This document shows, piece by piece, positions 22,601 through 30,732 of a stretch of DNA of 64,000 nt. Location of the stretch: contig OU862919.1 of assembly GCA_917880885.1 (NCBI GenBank), positions 54,721,058 to 54,785,057 on the forward strand, written 5' to 3'. The notes under the pieces were generated by a model. It had not been told where the DNA came from and made no database searches. It worked only from the letters and a program-made list of their open reading frames with translations. The stretch is from Limnephilus marmoratus (taxonomy: Eukaryota > Arthropoda > Insecta > Trichoptera > Limnephilidae). Numbering within the stretch: the stretch's first letter is position 1; the number at the start of each line of letters is the position of its first letter. The position numbers and the translations under genes are program-made.

Positions 22601-25600
22601 AAATGTGGTGATACTAAAAATAAAAAAAGAGAAATACAGAAATCAATGAAATATTAAGTTATTAGTTAAACATGTGGCATCAATAGTGTTATTCTTTTAT
22701 GCATGCTGTGAATTTATCAAGGTTTGTATTAAACACATCGATATTTGGGCATACTGTTAATTGTGCTACAGCTTCTTCTTACAAATACATTTTCAAGATA
22801 ATTTGTTTTGCTCTTAGGGATATAAAAGGTGTCTGGAGATCGAGTAACTCTTAATGGACATCTGAAATGAATATTTTGTAGTAAGTACGGGCTATCAATG
22901 AAGTTATGAATAATCTTATAGAGCATTAATAGGTCTCTGATATCTCGGCGTTGATCAAGAGATTTAAGGTTTCGGGGACATAGTTTTCATCATTTCGCAC
23001 GCGATAACAGACATATTTCATAAACTTTTTCTGAACTCTTTCTATATTTGCTTTATATGTAGAACAATGAGGGTTCCACACTGTAGAAGCATACTCCAGG
23101 TGGCTTCTAACATAGGATATGTAGAGAGTCTTAAATGTTTGTGGATTTTTGAAAGCTGAACTTACATACTCTAAGAATAAATCCCAACATTTTCAAAGCC
23201 TTCGACGTGATATGCTCGACGTGAGATTGAAAAAGAAGCTTACTATCTAATAGAACTCCAAGATCTCTTATTACATTTACTCTGTTTAAAATATTGTTCT
23301 TAATAATGTAGGGATATAATATTGTGTGTTTCTTTCGAGAATCTTATACTCGAACAATCTTATATCGTTTTCAAAAATCATCTCGGCGTTTTTATATATA
23401 TATTTAGATTATGTGGAATATATACTGTCACGATAATAATCTTGACTTGATAAACCCTCGCCTGGCTATATATTTAATTGATGATTCGCTTTTGGTTTTT
23501 TTTTTGAGACTGGCAACTCTATAAACACGATTTCCGGCCACTTACTTCTTGGATTGCCGCGGACACGGGAAGCTACGGCAATCCGATTCGTCACCTAACT
23601 TGAGAGTTTCTTTTGAATTTTAATATGGGTTAATCCCTTTAATATATTCGGAATATTTCAAACCGTTGGCCGGATCATTGAGTATGTTGATTTTTTTATA
23701 AACGCGACCCATCGTACTAAGCGGGCGTAATCGGGCGGTTTGAAAACCTGCACATGGCTTCGCCATTTTGTGTTGGAGATAATCCAAGTTTTCTGATACG
23801 TACGGTGACGTGAATTGCGGGAGAGCCTCTGTATGGCTTGGCTTGGCCTTCATTACCGATATCTATGACGAACTCTCGGTGGAATAAACTTGGACGGGGC
23901 TCTCTACTAGAACTTGGCCAATACACGGGATTCCTTGGTGCGCTCAGCCGGGATCCTGGTAAATGGCGTGAGACCTGCTGCCTGGCGAGGTGAAGGGGCC
24001 TGATGTGTTCCTGATTTGCTCGGATGGGTTCCCTGCGTCTTCCGAAGAGATTACGGTTTGCGGAAACGTTCTTTGGATGCGATCCTCGGATGCGTCTCCT
24101 GGAGTTTGCCACTCGAATTTGCGGCTACTGTCTATCAGCGCGTGAAGAGGCGTAGTGCTTCCGAGTTTTAGAAATAATTTAGAAATCACAAATCACGTCT
24201 TGGTCCAACAGTTATGAAGCATTTCTTGGTTAATTATCGGTTTATACCTTTTAGGTTATGTTGTTTGGGTACTAGGGATACCCGCCTCTTAAATGTTTTA
24301 TTATGATAATTTTGAGTATTTAAATAATATACTAGCATCTGTTATTATGAAATCTATTATTTTATTCCATAATCTGAGCTCACAAAGAAGGAACCTGTTT
24401 ATTCCCACAATCCTGTTGAGAGTCCCAGCTCTGCCGTTTAAATAAAAAACATAAAAATGAATATACTATGTTACAATACCTATTATATTGATACATATTA
24501 TGTATTTATTTTTGGAAGTATATCAATATTCATTGTACCAGTTAGGAAAAGTGTTAGTTCCAGTTCGGTTGACTTTTGAAAAGTAAGTAGGTAGTTAGTA
24601 GTTATACATAATATGTAGGTATGTATTTTTATGGATTTAAAATTAGATAACTTTGAAATTTCATAAGTTTGAAAAAGTGTTAATAGTCATTAAATTTAAA
24701 ATTTAAACATTTTTTGTTCTTCCGTCCAATAGTATGGACAGAATAGCTAAGAAATAGCTGATATTTAAATTTAAAGAACTTGAATATCGAAATTTATATA
24801 TTCATCCGAAACTGTGTTAAAATAATTTATGCCTACCTACAAGTTTTCGTTTTAAAAATACTAAAAAAATAATGTTACAAATGATTCCTCACGCTGCAGT
24901 GATCTCTCCTGCATCCCATGGGTCTAGTTCGTCCACGCTGCAGTTACTCTCAGGTATTTCTACGTCTAGAGATATATTAGCAGAAGCCATTGCTGTGGCG
25001 AGGGCTGTCTCTACGTCAGATGCTTTGCAGGAATCTGGCATACAGACTGCTATATTGAAATTCAGACCTTGCGGGCTGGTATTCAACAACCTGGAAAATA
25101 AACATTAAAAATATATTAATTTGGTTTCAATTTATTTATTTATTAATATTAACGGTAAAAATATACCATAAATACATATTACATGTCACAAAATCTTAGT
25201 TTTACATAAAAAATAATAAAGAGTATATAAGTTAATTGTGGTATCTTGTTAAGAATTAAAGAACTACAATTACATACAATACTATAGTATAAATAAAATT
25301 AATATTGATTGAAAATATATGATAGAATAGCCTTCTTGTACCTAGCTTCCGTGCAGTTAAATAGATCCGCGACATCCGCGTATCTATTACTAACTTCGTG
25401 TAATCTAGGTACAAGCGAGTGTTTCGTGTACTCAGTCCTGTTGTTGTTACATTGATTTTGGAGCGAGTTGCCCTTGTAGGTATATAAAATTCGATGAGCT
25501 TAGTTAAATCAGGACTGTCTATTCTACCAAATGGCAATGAATTATTATTACGGGCAACTACCCTTTTCATTGGAAACAATCATACTCATTCTCAACAGAA

Positions 25601-26593
25601 TTGGTTTATAATCTGGATAGCGTCTCGGACAAATATATCCGAATTTATTCATATTATCGAACTTTTGACTTTTTGTAAATGTCTAAATGAATATTCAATT
25701 TTTATAAGAAAAACTCTCTTTTTATAACTTTTGAATTTTATTCCCATGAATGAAATATATAATTAAATATTACAATATCGTACATAATATGGAAAAATAA
25801 TTAGTTGAAGATAATATTGTTGATTCTAACTTTTTCTGTGTCTTGTTCTTATTCATATTTCCGTTTAGATTATTATTGTTGTCTTCTTCTTCAATGATAT
25901 ATTACATTGATGGGAATAACCTTGAAAAGTTATAAAAAGAGAGTTTTTCTTATAAAAAAAGTAAAATATTTAAATTATAGGTACTTAGATACTTTATTAC
26001 TTGTCTTAATTCCACAAATGGTTTCAATTTTGAAAAGGACAATTAAATTCAAAACAACTTCAAGATAATTGAACCAGAGTTACAATCACAGACAAACAGC
26101 CGAATTTTGATAGATTTGGTATTTTAGTTATAACGACATTTACATTGTTATTAATGTATATTTGCGTTAATGTAATTATTGTTATCTTGTTTTTTTAAAC
26201 AGCATATCATTTTTGCGTCCAGCGCAATGAAATTTTTAAATTTCGTTTTAATAATTTCTCAAATTAGTTTCCTACATAAAACAAATAAATATAGTATCTA
26301 CTATCATTCTGATTACGTTATTCGGCGGGATAACTACTGTAAATTCTTATTTTCATTTTACCTGTGGTTTATGTATGGGGCTTTTTGAAATATCATCTCG
26401 TAAGATGCTACGTCAGCCGCACTAATACCAAGAATTCCACTGGGAAGTGGTATCCTGGCCAGGCAGTACTTCCCCTTGATGGTCCTGGAGTCATCCCTCT
26501 GGTGACTGATTCCAAGGCACTCCTCAAACATTCCCACACTGTTGATGTTGCCTTCCAGCAGGCCGTGGGGAAACTTGCCTCCCGCGTCTATCA
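2026..26593 (-). CDS. NRF-6-like multipass membrane acyltransferase gene, 11 exons, 5' end not found
   Basis: Spliced host gene. Exons in transcript order: 26362-26593, 24893-25090, 22116-22192, 11245-11447, 8555-8669, 8147-8358, 7882-8066, 7212-7341, 6726-6915, 5227-5369, 2026-2145. All joins keep one reading frame and total about 1.8 kb. The first two exons give the extracellular NRF domain with its cysteines (EECLGIS, AVCMPDSC). The rest give the acyltransferase-3 membrane domain: HGIRVLS, SVDTFFLMSGLLLSY, MYLHRVLRLTP, CLGHTWYLNVDMQLY, RLSYSMYLIH, FESPVTVLEK. Known family: C. elegans NRF-6/NDG-4-type proteins, multipass membrane proteins tied to lipid/yolk and drug transport; the substrate is unknown here. 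The codons are uninterrupted although introns hold many TEs, so the gene looks functional. The start codon and signal peptide exon are not visible; family members are usually longer at the N terminus. Paralogues are common in insects, so no symbol is given. Confidence 0.9.
2295..2473 (+). repeat. SINE-like repeat, copy A
   Basis: Shares start and order with copy B (2873-3052): aggcaccataacattggagg, taacagatggtta, aaggactcta, ctacattta, then tagacc and a gt-rich end. No coding. Divergent from B, so an old family. Confidence 0.6.
2873..3052 (+). repeat. SINE-like repeat, copy B
   Basis: Second copy, same orientation as copy A. It matches the reverse complement of the 200-bp insertion at 62368-62567 over most of its length (gtatagg, ctctaatttttt, ggctctacatttaat-type words, tactgtgttaggt-type end). 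Confidence 0.65.
3216..3305. repeat. Perfect inverted repeat, 35-bp arms
   Basis: Arms 3216-3250 and 3271-3305 are perfectly complementary around a 20-nt loop. It is AT-rich, in the last intron of the NRF gene. Probably a fold-back or short MITE remnant. Confidence 0.85.
3306..4067. other. Intronic AT-rich sequence, nothing recognised
   Basis: Last intron of the NRF gene. No open frame, repeat or motif that I can support. Confidence 0.5.
4749..4800 (-). ncRNA. Candidate hammerhead ribozyme, minus strand
   Basis: The mirror copy has a better stem II: GGACA pairs with TGTCC between CTGATGA (4796-4790) and GAAAC (4759-4755). Same short stem I (GCC with GGC). Confidence 0.52.
4845..4890 (+). 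ncRNA. Candidate hammerhead ribozyme, plus strand
   Basis: CTGATGA (4850-4856) is followed by a GGA/TCC-closed stem II, then GAAAC (4877-4881) and the self-complementary ACGT before TTGGC. GCC before the core can pair with GGC after it as a short stem I. Inference from the known core; cleavage untested. Confidence 0.5.
5227..5369 (-). CDS. NRF gene exon j
   Basis: Encodes PVNWLLSLRLWEFLARLSYS and MYLIHYSIITYF, the conserved fLS...f..lsRLSY..YLiH block. Both splice sites fit (acceptor CAG above 5369, donor TTG|GTAAGA). Too short for ordinary ORF searches; found from phase and family order. Confidence 0.87.
5390..6725. other. Intron with a tRNA-like segment
   Basis: No coding seen. Around 6178-6247 the text tggtcgagag, then ggttcgaaccc, resembles A- and B-box sequences of a tRNA or a tRNA-derived SINE head, but the acceptor stem does not close. 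The rest looks like old repeat sequence. Confidence 0.45.
6178..6247 (+). pseudogene. tRNA-like / SINE-head fragment
   Basis: The B-box-like ggttcgaaccc lies about 45 nt after an A-box-like tcagtggtcgagag. The flanks cggcctc and gcgtgcg do not form a proper acceptor stem, so this is not called as a tRNA gene. Confidence 0.4.
6726..6915 (-). CDS. NRF gene exon i
   Basis: Encodes IVVAFLWIASLIVMAAVLFG, then FSRPAWAVAVLWVICACALG. The R.aWa...W....C..G pattern is typical of the C-terminal part of the family. Acceptor CAG at 6916-6918, donor G|GTATAT. Confidence 0.88.
7212..7341 (-). CDS. NRF gene exon h, spliced with a GC donor
   Basis: Encodes DDQLPRQTGSYFPIYMRAFP then WLIGIVAGYYLRIW. The phase needed by the next exon is met only if the exon ends at AAG|GCAAGT (GC at 7210-7211). 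The GT donor 17 nt further on would put a stop in frame at the junction. Confidence 0.82.
7706..7747. repeat. Short hairpin
   Basis: catttttctcatggtaa at 7706-7722 pairs with ttaccatgaggaaaatg at 7731-7747 (16 of 17) around an 8-nt loop, in an NRF gene intron. Confidence 0.7.
7882..8066 (-). CDS. NRF gene exon g
   Basis: Encodes CLGHTWYLNVDMQLY, the conserved C..h.WYL..DmQ.y motif, then two hydrophobic helices. Acceptor TAG, donor AG|GTGTGA. Confidence 0.9.
8147..8358 (-). CDS. NRF gene exon f
   Basis: Encodes MYLHRVLRLTPVLVMV and later CRPYWWSTLLYIQIYV, both standard for the family (positively charged R.LRL.P turn, then WW..LLY). Acceptor CAG next to 8358, donor ATG|GTAACT. Confidence 0.9.
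8555..8669 (-). CDS. NRF gene exon e
   Basis: Encodes WMQSYPSQTLIAS then SVDTFFLMSGLLLSYIFF, a very characteristic helix of the family. Acceptor CAG at 8670-8672, donor A|GTAAGC. Confidence 0.9.
8993..9026. repeat. 34-bp perfect palindrome
   Basis: cagtttatcggttacag is followed directly by its complement to cgataaactg. There is no loop. It lies about 130 bp from the 5' end of the truncated LINE at 9.15 kb. Confidence 0.85.
9158..10357 (+). pseudogene. Reverse transcriptase C-terminal half of truncated LINE
   Basis: RT motifs in order: DFSKAFDKVSH, TSGVP-stop-GSHLGSILF, FINDIV, then LLFADDIKLY (about 9505), and the C-terminal LRTIKN...LVRSLIEY...WSPFYK...IERIQRKFL block with a final PTRTTRQ. 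This order and the FADD box fit the Jockey superfamily. An in-frame TAA at 9425-9427 replaces the Gln of the PQG box, so the copy is dead. The endonuclease domain and ORF1 are missing by 5' truncation. The downstream part (9503-10357, 284 aa) is otherwise open. Confidence 0.85.
10398..10575 (+). repeat. LINE 3' UTR tandem-like repeats
   Basis: At least four degenerate copies of 'tatattttatg(t)aacct' / 'tatattttgtt' follow one another. They belong to the LINE 3' UTR. Confidence 0.55.
10666..11244. other. Intronic AT-rich sequence, nothing recognised
   Basis: No gene, repeat or RNA that I can support. The NRF exon begins at 11245. Confidence 0.5.
11245..11447 (-). CDS. NRF gene exon d (start of acyltransferase-3 domain)
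   Basis: Encodes DVKQQKFLLTAFSMYTNSKR then CLHGIRVLSIVWIILGHRF. The HGIR...W...GHR pattern is the N-terminal signature of acyltransferase-3 membrane domains, including the catalytic-type His. It ends after MLN at donor GTAAGT. Confidence 0.9.
11448..12206. other. Intron 5' of BEL-1 with one perfect hairpin
   Basis: No coding seen. A hairpin with 21-bp perfect arms lies at 12063-12083 and 12090-12110 (6-nt loop). Confidence 0.6.
12063..12110. repeat. Perfect hairpin, 21-bp arms
   Basis: ttgttttagacggatcagcag and its exact complement, loop agggaa. It lies 100 bp from the BEL-1 insertion site. Confidence 0.85.
12212..12693 (+). repeat. BEL-1 5' LTR
   Basis: 482 bp, TGTTTGG...GTGACA. The next TGG, at 12698, should begin the primer-binding site; I do not recognise the tRNA. 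Confidence 0.92.
13178..14002 (+). pseudogene. BEL-1 gag, N-terminal part, frameshifted and cut by PLE
   Basis: ATG at 13178 (MAANTIKYKL...) opens a Pao-type gag, frame open to TAG at 13813. A one-base loss near 13812 shifts the frame; the following KENLAALEALNFPVRQLSF... through FDHLLKYL continues the same protein. The PLE inserts right after LLKYL at 14002, and the protein resumes at 16685 (LEGQCLAKE). This is the gag/DUF1759-like region that precedes the zinc knuckles. Non-functional in this copy. Confidence 0.85.
14131..14175 (-). ncRNA. Hammerhead-like motif at PLE end, left copy
   Basis: On the minus strand, TTGATAA, then GCCTTC paired with GAAGGC, GAAAC, and the palindrome AGCT before GTCACGCG. 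It resembles a hammerhead but departs from CUGANGA at two core positions, so it may be degenerate. Confidence 0.35.
14379..15434 (-). pseudogene. PLE reverse transcriptase-GIY-YIG protein, 5'-truncated (left copy)
   Basis: 351 codons. It begins inside the RT (PMGSPLSSLLAEIFMD), with YVRYVDDVLICW as the catalytic YVDD box. Then come the PLE linker (KPTFTDTTINSKSLHPW, SAYHSMIHR) and the C-terminal GIY-YIG nuclease: SGIYKLQCDECNAVYVGQTGR, with F..R..EH following and a final LEQLEINKHNN. Frame open to the stop, but the N-terminal RT motifs are absent, so it is a truncated copy. PLEs use target-primed synthesis at nicks made by this nuclease. Confidence 0.92.
15437..16296 (+). pseudogene. PLE linker-GIY-YIG protein, right inverted copy
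   Basis: Mirror of the left copy from the linker to the C terminus; the last 160 codons (15814-16296) are identical in protein. It starts later than the left copy, so it lacks the YVDD box. An extra A in a run at about 15668-15677 breaks the frame relative to the left copy. The GIY...YVG core is intact. Confidence 0.9.
16500..16545 (+). ncRNA. Hammerhead-like motif at PLE end, right copy
   Basis: Same sequence as the left copy; stem II 16514-16519 with 16521-16526, GAAAC at 16527-16531. Confidence 0.35.
16685..20156 (+). pseudogene. BEL-1 gag C-terminus and pol, one nonsense codon, integrase core deleted
   Basis: The frame opens before 16673 and continues gag with cysteine/histidine knuckles (CILCKSPHSLHKC, CLNC, CRQCQLKHH). 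Then a Pao-type aspartic protease with MLDSAS (about 17189), RT with VVFDAST, TADIRQMYRQ and YVDD (18418), and RNase H (GFADAS at about 18949; FTDSTIVLAW; ENPADLGSRG). A TGA at 19100-19102 in GAV-stop-LANL looks like CGA to TGA. The integrase zinc finger follows (HHCC-type with CISC), then the text jumps at about 20035 to the BEL C-terminal RVVELFPG and RPVVKLYKLP in other frames. The whole integrase core is therefore deleted. Confidence 0.9.
20290..20772 (+). repeat. BEL-1 3' LTR
   Basis: 483 bp, same ends as the 5' LTR, preceded by a purine-rich ggtcggcggaa. Followed by TSD ATACA. Confidence 0.92.
20778..21428. other. Intron between BEL-1 and fold-back element, nothing coding
   Basis: A small hairpin (gtagaag...cttctac) lies at 21005-21024. 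The rest is unrecognised, possibly old repeat. Confidence 0.45.
21429..22052. mobile_element. Fold-back element of the 4.7-kb family, with a nested TTAA element
   Basis: Outer arms (gtgatttatttttgg..gtattatgccgtgtt on the left, its complement on the right with differences) match the arms at 4702-4971 (gccgtgttgcgctacctcc). The right arm keeps the end of the ribozyme-like motif (TGTCCGAAACGT at about 21984). The centre is occupied by the 484-bp TTAA-flanked insertion. Confidence 0.7.
21492..21975. mobile_element. MITE with TTAA target duplication (piggyBac-type)
   Basis: TTAA at 21488-21491 and 21976-21979. Terminal inverted repeats begin gccgggtacagattgctgta on the left and gccgtgtatagattgctgta on the right (complement), and continue acgtaacatgcaa. 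GC-rich centre with mirrored cgtgcgcgc words. No transposase. TTAA duplication is characteristic of piggyBac-like transposases; the family assignment is inference. Confidence 0.8.
22116..22192 (-). CDS. NRF gene exon c (first transmembrane helix)
   Basis: A 77-nt exon encoding VVLALLGILLLLGTAYDVW followed by FKLMKK. This is one hydrophobic helix followed by a basic cytoplasmic stretch, the expected link between the NRF domain and the acyltransferase domain. Acceptor CAG at 22193-22195, donor G|GTAAAA. It is followed by a 10.7 kb intron holding BEL-1. Confidence 0.85.
22243..23390 (-). mobile_element. 5'-truncated, decayed Jockey-type LINE
   Basis: T-rich 3' tail at about 22243-22262. The minus strand then reads the LINE C terminus: KIIHNFIDSPYLL, KSKTNYLENVF (22729-22926) and, further up in broken frames, DLGVLLDSKLLF and LGFILRVC. 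Stops and shifts throughout. Inside the NRF gene intron. Confidence 0.75.
22321..22390. repeat. 18-bp direct repeat flanking 34 bp
   Basis: gtcatagaccaataaaat occurs at 22321-22338 and 22373-22390. It may be a target duplication of a tiny insertion or a local slippage. Confidence 0.7.
23430..24290. repeat. Locally GC-richer block, possible solo LTR or MITE
   Basis: About 850 bp with much higher GC than its surroundings and no coherent protein in any frame (the 131-codon minus frame is low-complexity Arg/Pro/Ser-rich). The boundaries resemble tactgtcacgataat on the left and ttattatgataat on the right. Type unknown. Confidence 0.35.
24291..24892. other. Intronic AT-rich sequence, nothing recognised
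   Basis: No gene or repeat that I can support. Confidence 0.5.
24893..25090 (-). CDS. NRF gene exon b (NRF domain C-terminal half)
   Basis: Encodes LLNTSPQG, then FNIAVCMPDSC, the hallmark (V/A)C.PdsC of the NRF domain, and SNCSVDELDPWDAGEIT. Acceptor AG at 25091-25092 and donor GTGAGG below 24893; both phases match the neighbouring exons. Confidence 0.88.
25115..25620 (-). mobile_element. LINE C-terminal fragment
   Basis: The minus frame reads LPFGRIDSPDLTKLIEFYIP then TRATRSKINV, the IdsPdLl..i...vP.R.TR block that ends Jockey-type RTs, and a tttatttattt tail at about 25126-25143. The upstream part is lost. It lies in the intron between NRF exons a and b. Confidence 0.65.
25704..25953. 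repeat. Inverted repeat, 27-bp perfect core in longer arms
   Basis: 25704-25730 and 25927-25953 are exact complements (ataagaaaaactctc...). The similarity continues inward (ttattcccat / atgggaataa), giving imperfect arms of about 65 bp. Fold-back MITE candidate. Confidence 0.75.
25954..26361. other. Intronic AT-rich sequence, nothing recognised
   Basis: No supported feature before NRF exon a. Confidence 0.5.
26362..26593 (-). CDS. NRF gene exon a (NRF domain, first visible exon)
   Basis: Opens after acceptor AG at 26594-26595 in the middle of a codon (VIDAGGKF...). It encodes GLLEGN and EECLGIS, then IKGKYCLA, the conserved cysteine pattern of the NRF domain, and ends INH plus two bases of Arg at donor GTAAAA. 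Being in mid-codon, it proves at least one earlier exon. I found no convincing earlier exon between 26594 and the end of the window. Confidence 0.88.
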
Positions 26594-28568
26594 CTGGAAA
26601 TAAACGCACAAATTATTGACACAATTTTCAAATCAATTTTGCAAATTTTGTTGGTAGGCGATCTAATTTGAATGTCACATTCGGAGACTGAAATAGAGTA
26701 TAAAAAATATCAAACATAATATTTTATACAAAAAATGATTTTGTGTTTAATTCGTAGAAATTATTATTTTTGAAATTTAATGAACTGCAAATTAAATAAT
26801 GTCGTTATTAATTTCTGCAAGTTTTTTTGTGATTGTTTCGGCTGTATCGGCTTTCTAGGCCATTTTGAGACAATTGATTTATATGGTTTTATTTACCCCC
26901 ACCCAATATCAATTTTAATGGTGCCTATAATTATTTATCACGGGTTAAACCGATTTACTGAGAAAATAATTGTGACAATAGATTTTCTATTTCGTGGGGT
27001 TCTTTAAAATCTGTTTTCCCCACATTTTATGTTAACGTTTTCTTAATTGTTTAATAATTACGTAGCTGCTATTGAATTGTGTGTGTTATAATATTGTCTT
27101 GTGAATATACTGAGAAGTGGGGAATAAACGATTTTACTTACTTTAATAATTAATATTATATTGGGGTCACTCGTTCGTCGAAAGCCTAAACTGATGTCAC
27201 AATAATAAAAAAAACTTGCAGAAGTAAATAATAACATTATTAAATTAAATTTATATTAAATTTAAAAAAAAATCGTACCAAAACAAATAATAATATTTTA
27301 CAAGGGTTTCAATGTACAAAGATGTGTAAATTTGCATTTGTATCAGCCTGAATGGGTTTCTAATCCAAGTGAAAGTTTATTCCAAGTGTGTTAAAGTGAA
27401 AGTTTATTCCAAGCTTCGGAGCATGGTATTTCGACAATAGATATTATGATTCCTTCATCATTTCGATATCTAATGACTTCGTTTTCTCGGAGTTGCCTTT
27501 GGTGATTATCTAACTATGACATATCAGCGCCCTTGAGGTGATTTTTCACAAAAACGGCGCTATATAAATCATCCAAATATTATTATTATTATTATTATCA
27601 ATGCTTAGGAATAATTCATAATACTCGTAGTTCGGAGAAGTTCGACTGAACCGTTCTGCTAATCTGTGAGCGCGACCTTCCGGGTGTTGCACCACCTAGC
27701 AAAGAAGCAACATGGATCCTTTGGGAATACTAAAGATAAATACGGAAATTCAGTTAAAAGCAAAAAATTATCGTATTATCAGTTGGGTTCTTGGGAAGGC
27801 TTGAATAATTCGATTCTAGACCGGATAATAATTGATAGATATGAAATTGGCCGTGACAATTTTAAAAGTTAATTCTGATTTGTATGGCTTATAAAAACCG
27901 ATACGGAGTTTATTATTTCATGGATCAAATATTTCACTTTTCTTATTCTGTTTTTGGTAGTAGATTTTTTTCTAATTTAACCGCGGCCGTTGCAAAGCAA
28001 ACCACAGTGTACTAAAAACGCGGAAAACTAAATACGTCGTAGGTATGTTATTAAAAAATCACAAAAAGTGTTTTTACAAGTACATGTATTACACGAAAAA
28101 AAATATAATTTATAAAAACAATGTTAAAAAAATTAAGCACATGGTTTTTCACGAATTTTGGTATATATTTAGATTTTTTTATGGTCTGCACGTATCTGCA
28201 TTATTTTTCTACATCAAAAAATGAAAAATAGACGAGAAAACGTGCACAGATCTGACTAAAAGTAAAAAAAAATTTTTTTTCGATGTTTATGTAGTATCTA
28301 AGTATCTATAGGTGTCATACATAATAATAATGAATGGAAACTGTAGTGTATTGGATAGTCTCGTAGTTTTAGTTACTGTAAATTATTGTATATTATGTCG
28401 ATAAGTTAGAGCTTCAGCCACATCCCAACAAAAAATGTCCGCTGAAGCAGTAATAGTCAGTGTAGTACCAGCTAGCGTCGTTGGTGTCGTGAACGCGAAC
28501 GGTTATAATGAGAGCCGAAGTTTTTCGGTAGAGTGGCCGCTGCCGTCTGTCGGAGCGAGTTTCAGATG
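26594..28568. other. Non-coding region upstream of the first visible NRF exon
   Basis: I looked for a preceding NRF exon on the minus strand and found none. There is a 20-bp direct repeat (aagtgaaagtttattccaag, 27367-27386 and 27394-27413) and a retroposon-like tail ending in (ATT)n at about 27525-27600. Confidence 0.5.
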
Positions 28569-29256
28569 TTAGGTCCTTACATATGAAATTGGCGTTTTGC
28601 CGTACTGGCAACTTTGATCTCAAATATCTTCTCTTTGGTTAGGAATTCCAAATTCAAATTTATACAGCAAATTTTTTTTATTTATTTTTTTTATTAGTAA
28701 TAGAAGGTACATAAATTACAAATAATTTTTATACAGTATATTTATATAGCCTAGTGTGGTAGCCAAAAAAAACCCAAATATCTGTTACTAATAAAAAATA
28801 TATGAAATAAAAAAAAAAATTAAAAAAAATATAAAAGTAATTAATTACATAGTAGAATATTTGATGTACCCCCATAATTAAGCAAGGCTTGTGTGTATGG
28901 GGGGGTGTTATTGTATTGCTTTTTTTATATCATTCAGTTTAAGTTTTCAGTATAATTTTTGAGGTGAGTTTTAAAATTTTTTATATTGGTATTCATGTTT
29001 CTAATTTTTTCTGGTAATGAATTAAAAAATTTTGCTCCGAGATATTTATGACTCAATTGTCCAATTTTTTTTTACATTTTGGAGTGAGAAGTATTGATGT
29101 TTGTCTAAGACTTCTGTTATTTTTAAAGGGTGCAACTTGATTTTTAATATTATCTTTATAAATTTGTAATGTTGCATGATAAAAGTATAATGCACTTAAT
29201 TTTCTAACCTTAAATTGTTTGAATAAAAGTTCTGACGAATATGAGTAGGGTTTTTT

Positions 29257-30727
29257 TTAAATTGTTTTTATTATTAGTTTTTGTGATATGTAAATTGTTT
29301 GTGTTTGATTTTTATATGTACCGCCCCATCCTATAATGCCGTATTGTATAATTGATTGACAGAAAGCGAAGTATGTGATTCTAAGTAATTTTTCGTTTAA
29401 AATATCTCTTAAACATCTAAATATATATGTTAGTTTCCTTATTCTGTTGTTCAGAATATTTATGTGTGGAGACCATTTTAAACGCTGGTCTATTGTTATG
29501 CCCAGGTACTTAATATCAGTTTTGCTTTCTATTTTTGAACATGATATATTACATTTGTGGTTTTCTGTATTTGTCACAGAGTGGATTATTAAGTTTATTT
29601 CTTTAGGTGTTTCTTGTTTTTTAATGTAAAATGGTAAATAATAGGTTTTTTTAGAATTTAAAGTCAACAGGTTTTAATCAAACCATAATTTTAGTGCATT
29701 GATATCTGTATTTGCCATTTTGTTTAATTCAGACCAGGTGTTTGCTTTTAGTAGTAGGACTGTGTCGTCAGCGTAGGAGACAATGTCTCCATATTTAGAA
29801 ATATTGAATATATCATTGACATATATAATAAATAACAATGGTCCCAAAACTGTACCTTGGGGTATTGAAAAATCGCTATATTTTGAATCGCTGACTTGAT
29901 TTAGTAATTTTACTTGTTGTGGTCTTTCATTTAAATAACTAGCTATCCATGCTAAGACTTTCCCATTAATTCCTATAGATTTTAATTTATTTATTAATTT
30001 TTTATGTGATATGCTGTCGAAAGCTTTTTTCAAGTCTATAAATATTCCGATACATTTTTTATCGGAATCTAGGGCCGTATATAAATAGTTGGTTATTTTT
30101 GCTATCGCGTCGTGAGTACTTGTATTTTTTTTGAAGCCGAATTGATTATCATTAATTATTTTATTTTCATCTAAGAATGTCCAAATTTGTTTTTTTACAA
30201 TTTTCTCATATATTTTTGATATATTTGATAGAAGGGAAATCGGGCGGTAATTTTGTGGATCTTTAGGACAGTCTGTTTTATAAATGGGAGTTATAATTGC
30301 TCTTTTGTAATTATTGGGAAACTCGCCATTTGCTAGACTAAGGTTTATTATATGTGTTATTGGGAGAATTAAGTATGTTTTCATCGCTTTTATTGTCTTA
30401 GCATTTATGTTATCAAAGTCGGGGGCAGAACCTCCTTTTAGTTCCGAAATAGTTCTGTCAATGTCGGCTTCTGTGACTGGCTCAAATTTATTTATTTGAC
30501 ATTGTGTTCTGTGTTGTGGATTTGATATATTGGTCGAATTTATGGATTTTGCTAGGTTTTTTCCAACGTTATTAAAATGGTTATTTAAAATATTACAACA
30601 TTTTTTTGTGTTATTTTGTACATTATATATTAATTTCCCATCTGATATTTCGGATATGTGCTTATATGTTTTATTTTTATTTATTATTTCATTTATTGTT
30701 GACCATATTTTTTTATTATTGTCTTTA
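29257..30727 (-). pseudogene. LINE-A ORF2, reverse transcriptase part
   Basis: Minus frame: GGSAPDFDNINAKTIK, then NYRPISLLSNISKIYEKIV, QFGFKKNTSTHDAI, FIDLKKAFDSISH, SIPQGTVLGPLLFIIYVND and VSYADDTVLLL. These are the standard RT motifs, with YADD near 29770. A TAA at 29671-29673 splits the frame; the continuation (29257-29667) reads IKYLGITIDQRLKWSPHI and QYGIIGWGG. The upstream part continues beyond the gypsy element. Jockey/CR1 superfamily; clade not resolved. Confidence 0.85.
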
Positions 30728-30732
30728 GCTTC

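Noticed and set aside
23717..24112. 131-codon minus-strand open frame
   Set aside because: Arg/Pro/Ser-rich, no domain, overlapped by another frame, inside a GC-rich non-coding block.
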